From NCBI GenBank assembly GCA_038213005.1, contig JBBQTU010000209.1, positions 1-7,464 of the forward strand: DNA of 7,464 bases, in the 5' to 3' direction. Numbering within the stretch: position 1 is the first letter of the stretch; each line of letters begins with the position of its first letter. This document shows, piece by piece, positions 1-5,028 of the stretch. Source of the stretch: JBBQTU01 sp038213005 (GTDB lineage Bacteria > Planctomycetota > Phycisphaerae > Tepidisphaerales > Tepidisphaeraceae). The position numbers were made by a program, and so were the translations under genes. The notes beneath the pieces are model-generated. The model ran no database searches and was not told the origin of the DNA. It saw only the letters and a program-made list of their open reading frames with translations.

Positions 1-121
1 TGTCTGCGTCAGGGAGCGTTCTTGTCGCTGTAGTGGCTTTCTGTTGCCCTGCGCCCCCATGCAGCCAAAGCCCGCTCGCAGCCGCCGCCGCCGCATTTTC
101 AAATCGGCCAGATTCCAGCAT
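1..121 (-). CDS. Possible 5' end of an unrecognised ORF cut by the window edge
   Basis: Reading leftwards from an ATG at 121-119, the frame stays open for 40 codons to the edge of the window. The first in-frame stop upstream is the TAA at 154-152, so a GTG at 127-125 is an alternative start. The N-terminus is MLESGRFENA followed by an alanine run, and it matches no family I recognise. There is no clear Shine-Dalgarno sequence at the usual distance. It lies downstream of dnaG on the same strand, where many bacteria carry rpoD, but nothing visible supports a sigma factor. Forty open codons in GC-rich DNA can occur by chance, and the opposite strand is also open over bases 2-190. Confidence 0.2.
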   Translation of the reverse strand, partial: MLESGRFENAAAAAASGLWLHGGAGQQKATTATRTLPDAD

Positions 122-231
122 TTTCACGCCGGCGCTGACACTTCCCGCACGTTAGGACTGCCAAACTTAGAGGAGGATAGCAATACCAGGTGAGCGATGC
201 AGGGAAATAATGTTGACTGTCCATCTATACA

Positions 232-258
232 AATAACGCACATCGGAGGTGCGATATT
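232..258 (-). terminator. Stem-loop downstream of dnaG, possible terminator
   Basis: On the minus strand, AATATCGCAC (258-249) pairs with GTGCGTTATT (241-232), with one T-T mismatch and a 7-base loop. This gives a roughly 10-bp stem about 50 bases past the dnaG stop. No separate T-tract follows, because the T-rich part is used in the stem, so termination efficiency is doubtful. It could equally be a processing or stabilising hairpin. Confidence 0.3.
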
Positions 259-306
259 GGGGTGAGTCGAGCGGCAACGTGTGACGCAAGCGTCCTGCGG
301 CCGGGG

Positions 307-2211
307 TCAAAGGCCCCGTCGCATATCCGGCTTGCCGGCGCTGTCGGTGAGTTTCCGGAGCATATCGTTGGCGCCTTCGTTGTTCTCATCGGTATCGTCC
401 TGACGCTTCAGTTGGGCACTGATCTTCGCCCGCTCGCGGCGCTGACGCGTGTAGAGGACGTACTGCACGGATGATTGGACAAGCTGGTCCAGATCGGAAA
501 GCTTCTCACACTCGTCCACCACGCGAACGGCGATCTCGACGAGCTTTGGGTCTTCCAGAAGGCTCAGGAACTCGTTGAAGACCGGCTCGCCCTCGTGACG
601 CTGATGATCCCAATAGCGCACAGCCAAGGCGTGACGTTGCGGGTCCAGGAAATCATCCGGGGTGATGTGCAGTTGCACGGCATGCCAGGCCTGAGGCTGT
701 GCCAGCATCACGCCCAGCAGATGGCGCTCGGCCAGTTCCTGGGCCAGCGGCAGCATCGGTCTGGGTAGTTCCGGGGCCGGAGCGGGGGCCGTTTGATCCA
801 TCCCGGCAGTGGAAGGGATCTCGCCGTTCTCGTCGGGGACGACCGGGACGGGCGCTGGCGCAGCCGGGGCGCGAGACACCGCAAACCGGCGGGCGGCGAA
901 GCGGCGATTGAGCTGATCGACCGGGATATCCGTCAGCCGGCTGACGCGAGACAGCGATGCCCCCCAGCGGATCGGGTCCACCGGCCCGGCCAGCCGCGCC
1001 TCGGCCAGCGTGGAGAGATATTCCTCAACCGCCTTCTGCTGGCCGGTGAGGTCATCTTCGCTGGAGCGGTACTGCCGCTCGAGTTGTTTCCACTTGTAGC
1101 TCAGCGCGTCGGTGGCCTCCTCACCGATGAGCTTCGCGAACGCCTCAGCGCCGAATTTCAGCAGATACTCATCCGGGTCCAGCTTGTCGGGCAAGGTTGC
1201 GATCGACACTTCCACCGGCTGGGTCAGGAACAACTCCACCGCGCGGTCCACCGCCATGTCGCCCGCCGTATCAGGATCAAATAGCAGCACCAGGCGGTCA
1301 GCGAAGCGCCGGAGTATCGACACATGTTGCGGCGTTAGAGCGGTGCCCATCGCCGACACGACATTCGATGCGCCATACTGGTGGGCCATGATCACGTCGG
1401 TGTAGCCCTCGACGACGGCGACGGTCCTCGTTTCGACGATCTTCTGCCGGGCCAGGTCCAGCGCGAAGACGCACCGGCTCTTGGAGAACAGCGGCGTCTC
1501 GGGGCTGTTGAGATATTTGGCCGGGTCTTCCGAGCCGGGCATCACCCGGCCGCCAAACGCGATGATCCGCCCCTGCTCATCGCGAATCGGGAACATCAGG
1601 CGATGGCGAAATGTGTCATAGAAACCTCCGCCGCCGGATTGACGCTGTTTGACCAGGCCGGCGGACATGAGCTGCTCAGGCGTGAACTTCTTCACCAGCG
1701 GGCTGGTGAGCAGACCGTCCCACCCTTCCGGGGCGTAGCCGATCTGGAAGGCCTTGATCGTCTCTGCGTTGAAGCCTCGCTTGGTGAGGTAGTCTCTCGC
1801 GGGCTCACCGACGCGCGGGTCGAGCAGTTGTTTTTGAAAGTGCGCTCCGGCCGCGGATTGAGCGTCCAGCAGCAACTGCCGCTCGCCCGCCCTGGCACCG
1901 CCGCCCTCGAATTTCGGCATGGCGATCCCGGCCTTCTCGCCCAGGATGCGCATGGCGTCGATGAACGGAACGCGATCGCGTTTGATGACGAAGTCGATGG
2001 CGTTTCCGCCGGCCTTGCAGCCATAGCAGAAGAAGAACTGCTTGCTGGGGCTGACGTGGAAGGAGGGCGTTTTCTCCTGGTGGAATGGGCACAGGCCGAC
2101 GAAATCCTTGCCGCGGTTCTTCAGCGATACGGTCTGGCTGATCAACTCGACAATGTTGGTTGCCTGAAGAACCTGCGACCTGTATTCGTTTCCGCCAGCC
2201 TGCACAGCCAC
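307..2211 (-). CDS. dnaG: DNA primase DnaG
   Basis: Primase lays down the RNA primers that start leading-strand and Okazaki-fragment synthesis at the replication fork, where it works with the replicative helicase DnaB. The 634 residues show the whole family architecture. The N-terminal CHC2 zinc finger has ligands C41, H44, C62 and C65. The RNA-polymerase core contains a Toprim fold with VVEGYTDV (glutamate about residue 268) and FDPDTAG (aspartates about 312 and 314). A Pro/Ala-rich linker around residues 445-485 leads to a C-terminal helicase-binding region. Length is close to the usual 580-660. The start is GTG at 2211; a second GTG two codons in (2205) lies 8 bases from a GAGG and may be the real start. 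The TGA stop sits in the loop of a small perfect hairpin (302-318). The acetyltransferase gene lies 110 bases upstream on the same strand, so co-transcription is possible. Confidence 0.97.
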   Translation of the reverse strand: MAVQAGGNEYRSQVLQATNIVELISQTVSLKNRGKDFVGLCPFHQEKTPSFHVSPSKQFFFCYGCKAGGNAIDFVIKRDRVPFIDAMRILGEKAGIAMPKFEGGGARAGERQLLLDAQSAAGAHFQKQLLDPRVGEPARDYLTKRGFNAETIKAFQIGYAPEGWDGLLTSPLVKKFTPEQLMSAGLVKQRQSGGGGFYDTFRHRLMFPIRDEQGRIIAFGGRVMPGSEDPAKYLNSPETPLFSKSRCVFALDLARQKIVETRTVAVVEGYTDVIMAHQYGASNVVSAMGTALTPQHVSILRRFADRLVLLFDPDTAGDMAVDRAVELFLTQPVEVSIATLPDKLDPDEYLLKFGAEAFAKLIGEEATDALSYKWKQLERQYRSSEDDLTGQQKAVEEYLSTLAEARLAGPVDPIRWGASLSRVSRLTDIPVDQLNRRFAARRFAVSRAPAAPAPVPVVPDENGEIPSTAGMDQTAPAPAPELPRPMLPLAQELAERHLLGVMLAQPQAWHAVQLHITPDDFLDPQRHALAVRYWDHQRHEGEPVFNEFLSLLEDPKLVEIAVRVVDECEKLSDLDQLVQSSVQYVLYTRQRRERAKISAQLKRQDDTDENNEGANDMLRKLTDSAGKPDMRRGL

Positions 2212-2256
2212 CGCCTCTTTCTTGTCCCCCTCTTATACTCCCGCGCGGCGGTAAAT

Positions 2257-2355
2257 TCGAAATCCGAATATCGAAATCCGAAAGACCTCGGTTTGCCTGT
2301 TGCTTCTTGAGGCTTCGGAGTTCATTCGTAGTTCGGGCTTCGTATTTCGGATTTC
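2257..2355. repeat. Interspersed short repeat: tandem TCGAAATCCGAA units plus inverted copy
   Basis: TCGAAATCCGAA occurs twice (2257-2268 and 2271-2282, period 14). The 11-mer GAAATCCGAAA at 2273-2283 has a perfect inverted copy, TTTCGGATTTC, at 2345-2355, separated by 61 bases. The right arm region continues with degenerate units (TTCGTAGTTCGGGCTTCG). The segment is less GC-rich than its surroundings. It spans the stop codon of the acetyltransferase gene and the gap before dnaG. Such ATTTCGGATTTCG arrays are, from memory, common interspersed elements in planctomycete genomes; that needs a genome search to confirm. Confidence 0.7.
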
Positions 2356-2906
2356 TGCGATACTGGCGGCGCTGCGGCCTTTTCCACCGCCCGGGCGGGC
2401 ACGCCGACCAGGGTCGAGTTGCTGGGAAACGATTTATTCACCACCGCGTTGGCGCCGACTCTCACGTTGTCGCCCAGCACGACTCCGCCGTAGATCTTGG
2501 CGCCCGGGCCGAGATACGCCCCATCGCCGATGGTGGGCGTTGCCCCGTCGAGTTCGCCGATGCACACGCCGGGATGGATGCGGCAGTTGCCTCCGATTCG
2601 CGTCTGCCAGTTCACGATGATGTTGCCCCAGTGCACGATGCAGAGCCCCGGCCCAAACACGTTGGTCGGGATGTTAAAGCCCAGCAAAAAACTGCGACGT
2701 CGCAGTCGCCATTTCAGCCAGAGCAGGCGGATATGCCACAGCGGCCCGGGCTTGCAGTTGCCGACATATTCCGCCCTGCGTAGCAGCCGCTGAAACCCCA
2801 GCACAGGATTACGCCACCCCTCCAGCAGGCCCCACCGGTCGCGGTGGTGCGCAGCTAAGTCGGCTGCGAGATAGGCCAGATAATCCGCTCGTGATCCGAT
2901 AGGCAT
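2322..2906 (-). CDS. Hexapeptide-repeat O-acetyltransferase, serine acetyltransferase type
   Basis: This 194-residue protein belongs to the left-handed beta-helix acetyltransferases that move acetyl from acetyl-CoA to a hydroxyl group. Residues 5-60 form the alpha-helical front part (SRADYLAYLAADLAA, then FQRLLRRAEYVGNCK). From about 78 comes the helix domain, with NVFGPGLCIVHWGNIIVN, CRIHPGVCIG, TIGDGAYLGPGAKIYGG and a closing VGVPARAV. H92 and H111 are candidate catalytic or active-site histidines. The acceptor may be serine (cysteine synthesis) or a sugar on a surface polysaccharide; this subtype is often linked to the latter, and no cys genes are nearby. An ATG 90 bases further up (2996) is open, but its 30 extra residues look unlike the family, while MPIGSRADYLAYL fits the usual start. 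No Shine-Dalgarno is seen. The last 12 residues (SQKSEIRSPNYE) are encoded by the neighbouring interspersed repeat. Confidence 0.88.
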   Translation of the reverse strand: MPIGSRADYLAYLAADLAAHHRDRWGLLEGWRNPVLGFQRLLRRAEYVGNCKPGPLWHIRLLWLKWRLRRRSFLLGFNIPTNVFGPGLCIVHWGNIIVNWQTRIGGNCRIHPGVCIGELDGATPTIGDGAYLGPGAKIYGGVVLGDNVRVGANAVVNKSFPSNSTLVGVPARAVEKAAAPPVSQKSEIRSPNYE

Positions 2907-2913
2907 TATCGAG

Positions 2914-2919
2914 ATTATA
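2914..2919 (-). promoter_or_regulatory. Perfect TATAAT -10 box for a probably leaderless mRNA
   Basis: On the minus strand TATAAT (2919-2914) is followed by 7 bases and then ATG at 2906-2904. A transcript starting at the normal distance would begin at or one base before the A of the ATG. No good -35 hexamer lies 16-18 bases upstream. The lack of a Shine-Dalgarno sequence before this ATG fits leaderless translation. Confidence 0.45.
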
Positions 2920-3052
2920 GGTGCCTGACTCAGCCGCGGCGGACTCGTGAATAATCCTGCTGCGGATTTATGTTCCGATTCGGCGGTCTCTACCATAAGA
3001 TACCCGCAGGGATAAAGTTGTTCGTCCTCAAACCCAAAGGGAGATTTGTATC

Positions 3053-3298
3053 ATGGTGACGCGAAATATGATGGGGCTGGCGGCTGCGGTGGCTGGCGGC
3101 GCGGTGTTTGTCATGCTCATGGCGAGCCAGCGGCCGTCGGTTGCCGTGGCGCAGATTCCCGATCAGGGCTCGCAATTCGCCCAGATGATCGACGAGAGCA
3201 AGGCCCTTAACACCAAGATGGATCGCCTGCTCCAACTGCTCGAAGGCGGCAAACTTGAAGTTAGCGTGAAGCCTGGCGATGCCAAGCCGGCTCGCTAA
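3053..3298 (+). CDS. Small membrane-anchored or secreted hypothetical protein
   Basis: This is an 81-residue protein of unknown function. A good ribosome binding site, AAAGGGAG at 3036-3043, lies 9 bases before the ATG, which makes the gene credible despite its size. Residues 7-24 (MGLAAAVAGGAVFVMLMA) form one hydrophobic segment after a short basic N-terminus: either an uncleaved anchor or a signal peptide, with AVA-Q at about 31-34 as a possible cleavage site. Residues about 41-65 (FAQMIDESKALNTKMDRLLQ) should form an amphipathic, possibly coiled-coil helix, and the tail is charged with KPGDAKPAR at the end. That layout suggests a periplasmic or cell-envelope oligomer or partner subunit, but this is inference. 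It diverges from the acetyltransferase gene and precedes a prepilin gene on the same strand by about 145 bases. Confidence 0.75.
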   Translation: MVTRNMMGLAAAVAGGAVFVMLMASQRPSVAVAQIPDQGSQFAQMIDESKALNTKMDRLLQLLEGGKLEVSVKPGDAKPAR

Positions 3299-3393
3299 GC
3301 CGCCTGCGATGGCGCACGGCCCGAGGCGGCCGCGCCATGGCCCGGAAATCGCCCGGATGGGCAATGTGGTGTAAAGAGCCGCGCATCGGCTCT
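3299..3393 (+). other. GC-rich hairpins between the small gene and the prepilin gene
   Basis: Just after the TAA stop, GCCGCCT (3299-3305) can pair with AGGCGGC (3324-3330), or alternatively ATGGCGC (3309-3315) with GCGCCAT (3332-3338). Further on, AGAGCCG (3375-3381) pairs with CGGCTCT (3387-3393) around a 5-base loop. None is followed by a T-tract, so they are not typical intrinsic terminators. They may mark the end of the small transcript or protect its 3' end. Confidence 0.3.
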
Positions 3394-3400
3394 GTCTACA

Positions 3401-3409
3401 TGCTATGAT
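3401..3409 (+). promoter_or_regulatory. Extended -10 promoter candidate for the prepilin gene
   Basis: TGCTATGAT is a good extended -10 element (TG, one base, then a TATAAT-like hexamer with one mismatch). No clear -35 lies 17 bases upstream. Transcription would start near 3416, past the first in-frame ATGs at 3405 and 3408. This supports a downstream start codon for the prepilin. Confidence 0.35.
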
Positions 3410-3443
3410 GAGGGGCGGAGAAGATTACGGCCGGGGGTGCTTT

Positions 3444-4007
3444 GTGAATAAGATGCGTCGCGGATTTACGTTGATTGAAATCCTGGTGGTGGTGACCATC
3501 TTGGCAATCGCGGCCACGGCTGCGATCCCGATGATCAACAACGGCTATGCCGATGTGAAGCTGACGGCCGCCGCACGCTCGGTGATGGCCGACCTGTTCT
3601 ATGCCCAGAATTACGCCATCACCACCCAGAATGAGGTGTACGTGGTCTTCACGGCCGCCTCGCCAACAATCGGCGGCGGATATATGCTGCAGACCGGCTC
3701 AACGACCAAGACGACCCTCGTTCGGCCTGGTGGGAGTTCCTTTGTCGTCAATCTTGGCAAGCTGGGCAACAGGACCGGCGGGACCGAGGTGGCCGACGCC
3801 AAACTGCTCACGGTGAACCCGGTCACCGTTGCAGGCACCGCGGCAACCAGCAACACGATCGGCTTCGACACCCTGGGTCAGCCGTTCAACGGAACGCCGA
3901 CGACCCTCGCGTCGGGAGCCACGTTGCTTCCTCTGCGCAGCCCTGACGACAAGATCACCATGACCCTCAGTATCGAGCCGTTCACCGGCGAAATCACCGT
4001 TCAGTGA
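3444..4007 (+). CDS. Type IV pilin-like prepilin, GspH/FimT-type pseudopilin
   Basis: This is a prepilin that would be cut and N-methylated by a type IV prepilin peptidase and then assembled into a pilus or type II secretion pseudopilus in the cell envelope. The leader MNKMRRG is followed by FTLIEILVVVTILAIAATAAIP: the class III cleavage site after G7, the conserved E at mature position 5, and the hydrophobic N-terminal helix. The next segment (AARSVMADLFYAQNYAITTQNEVYVVF) resembles the GspH/FimT start of the globular domain, which is otherwise beta-rich, Thr/Gly-rich and variable. The frame is open from an ATG at 3405. I chose GTG 3444 because it gives a normal short basic leader and lies 4 bases after GGGGGTG; ATG 3453 is also possible. 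No other pilus gene is in the window, so it is an isolated or scattered minor pilin here. Confidence 0.88.
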   Translation: MNKMRRGFTLIEILVVVTILAIAATAAIPMINNGYADVKLTAAARSVMADLFYAQNYAITTQNEVYVVFTAASPTIGGGYMLQTGSTTKTTLVRPGGSSFVVNLGKLGNRTGGTEVADAKLLTVNPVTVAGTAATSNTIGFDTLGQPFNGTPTTLASGATLLPLRSPDDKITMTLSIEPFTGEITVQ

Positions 4008-4025
4008 CGACATTCCAATGAAAGC

Positions 4026-4062
4026 AGAAGTCGCAGGGACGAATCCCTGCGACTTCTTTTTT
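4026..4062 (+). terminator. Strong rho-independent terminator
   Basis: A perfect 14-bp stem, AGAAGTCGCAGGGA (4026-4039) with TCCCTGCGACTTCT (4044-4057), closes a CGAA loop and runs into a T-tract ending at 4062. It lies 19 bases past the prepilin stop. On the opposite strand it is followed only by GCTTTCATT, so it would be a weaker terminator for the convergent RRM gene. Confidence 0.93.
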
Positions 4063-4105
4063 GCGTCTATCTTCCGCATGGACCGTATGCCGGCCGATTG
4101 TGGAT

Positions 4106-4525
4106 TTAGTAACGGCTGCCGCCGCCGCCGCCACCGCCACCACCGTAGCCGCTGCGGCCGCCGCCGCCGCCGCCACCGAAGCCGCCACGGCCACCGCCAC
4201 CACCGCCGCTGCCGCCACGGCCGCCACCAAAGCCACCACGGCCGCCGCCGCCACCACCACCGCCACCGGTGCGGGGTTCCTTGGGCTTGGCTTCATTGAC
4301 CGTCAGGGCGCGGCCGCCGTACTGCTGGCCGTTCAGTGCCGCAATCGCAGCCTGAGCCTCGGCATCGCTGCCCATCTCGACGAAGCCAAAGCCCTTGCTT
4401 CGGCCGGTGTCGCGATCGGCAATAACCTCAGCGCTCTCGACAGTGCCGTGCGCGCCGAACAATTCCTGAAGTCCAGAGCTATCGACGTCGTAGCTCAGGT
4501 TCCCCACATACAGCTTCTTGCCCAT
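4106..4525 (-). CDS. RRM RNA-binding protein with glycine/RGG-rich tail
   Basis: This is a single-RRM protein of the bacterial Rbp family that binds single-stranded RNA in the cytoplasm; cyanobacterial relatives are often cold-induced. In the 139 residues, RNP2 is LYVGNL (5-10) and RNP1 is KGFGFVEM (44-51), with the aromatic residues that stack on RNA present (Y6, F46, F48). The RRM ends near residue 80 (LTVNEAKPKEPR). The last 53 residues are almost only glycine with spaced RGG, RGGF, RSGY and a final SRY, similar to RGG boxes in eukaryotic glycine-rich RNA-binding proteins. That tail is encoded by GGN-rich near-repetitive DNA (about 4112-4268), which may change length by slippage. The start is firm: AAAAGGAGA at 4539-4531 lies 5 bases before the ATG. 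It is convergent with the prepilin gene. Confidence 0.96.
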   Translation of the reverse strand: MGKKLYVGNLSYDVDSSGLQELFGAHGTVESAEVIADRDTGRSKGFGFVEMGSDAEAQAAIAALNGQQYGGRALTVNEAKPKEPRTGGGGGGGGGRGGFGGGRGGSGGGGGGRGGFGGGGGGGRSGYGGGGGGGGGSRY

Positions 4526-4539
4526 TTTAATCTCCTTTT

Positions 4540-4609
4540 GAGTTGGGCCTCAGGCCCCCCGTTTTACTTTCCGGGCCTATCGAAAGAGGCCAGACAATTG
4601 GCCCAACTC
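4540..4609 (-). promoter_or_regulatory. Structured 5' leader of the RRM gene with competing stems
   Basis: On the minus strand GAGTTGGGCC (4609-4600) is perfectly complementary to GGCCCAACTC (4549-4540), and the second arm touches the ribosome binding site. Inside are further GGCC-core blocks: 4587-4591 with 4574-4578 (5-bp hairpin), 4573-4578 with 4552-4557, and 4553-4557 with 4545-4549 (5-bp hairpin, 3-base loop). The last two use the same bases as other stems, so alternatives exclude each other. This could be a temperature- or ligand-responsive leader or an autoregulatory binding site. The structure is visible in the sequence; any regulation is inference. Confidence 0.5.
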
Positions 4610-4656
4610 GGTGGCTGCGATTGAGAAAGAAACCGGGGGCAAAACACCGCCGCCAT

Positions 4657-4685
4657 CTTGTATTCTTGCTCGCTCAACGTACCAA
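4657..4685 (-). promoter_or_regulatory. Sigma-70-like promoter candidate for the RRM gene
   Basis: On the minus strand TTGGTA (4685-4680) and TACAAG (4662-4657) are separated by exactly 17 bases, matching the consensus at 4 of 6 positions each. Transcription would start near 4650 and give a leader of about 125 bases that contains the whole inverted-repeat structure. No other site in this gap looked better. Confidence 0.35.
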
Positions 4686-5028
4686 CCGCAAAAAATGCTA
4701 CCGGGTCTTTTTCGGCCTGTCCAGCGGATGATTCCGGGTGCAGGACATTTCAGGCGGAGGATCCCTGGAGTGCGGTAAGCTTCTTACTGCTTTACCGAGG
4801 TGAGCTTCTCGCCGGGAGGGCGGTGCAGCAGAGTCGGATATGCATACTCACCAACTGCGTCGTACACTGTGCCGATGTATTCCTGCCGCCGACAAGGTCG
4901 GCTCGTCAGAGCTGCGAGAAGCTCGCAGCACTCCAGATCGCCTGGAACGTCCTGCACCCGGTGATTCCCGTTTTGCCGCGGCGAGGCGGGCCGTGCCAAT
5001 CGCGGGCCGCTGGCGTATCATTGCCCGC
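4686..5028. other. Gene-free gap upstream of ygiQ, rich in hairpins
   Basis: I see no gene in this stretch. The ygiQ frame is open upstream from an ATG at 4840, but the 63 extra residues are Arg-rich and unlike the family. The gap holds CGGTAA (4773-4778) with TTACCG (4792-4797), and a cluster of three tight hairpins at 4888-4946, described separately. A tRNA, SRP RNA or tmRNA signature was looked for and not seen. No convincing ygiQ promoter is visible. Confidence 0.5.
4888..4946 (+). promoter_or_regulatory. Cluster of three consecutive hairpins before ygiQ
   Basis: Three perfect inverted repeats follow one another. GCCGAC/GTCGGC (4888-4902) has an AAG loop. GCTGCGAG/CTCGCAGC (4911-4929) also has an AAG loop. 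TCCAG/CTGGA (4932-4946) has a 5-base loop. They lie 83-141 bases before the ygiQ ATG and could be part of its leader, or a small palindromic repeat element. No T-tract follows, so they are not an ordinary terminator. Confidence 0.4.

Noticed and set aside
1..193. Plus-strand open frame from base 2 to a TGA at 191-193 as the end of a gene
   Set aside because: The translation is Arg/Cys-rich with no family likeness, and the sequence is equally open on the minus strand; nothing favours coding.
1381..2310. 309-codon plus-strand ORF opposite dnaG
   Set aside because: It is a shadow of dnaG in GC-rich DNA with no recognisable domain; the dnaG zinc finger and Toprim motifs are on the minus strand.
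3299..3393. Hairpins after the small gene as intrinsic terminators
   Set aside because: None has a following T-tract, so they are listed only as low-confidence structures.
4061..4624. Long plus-strand ORF with alanine/threonine runs
   Set aside because: It is the antisense shadow of the glycine-codon repeats and RRM domain of the minus-strand RRM gene, whose RNP motifs and ribosome binding site are unambiguous.
4840..5028. 63-residue N-terminal extension of ygiQ
   Set aside because: It is Arg-rich, unlike the family, and covers the hairpin cluster; conserved YgiQ sequence starts just after ATG 5029.
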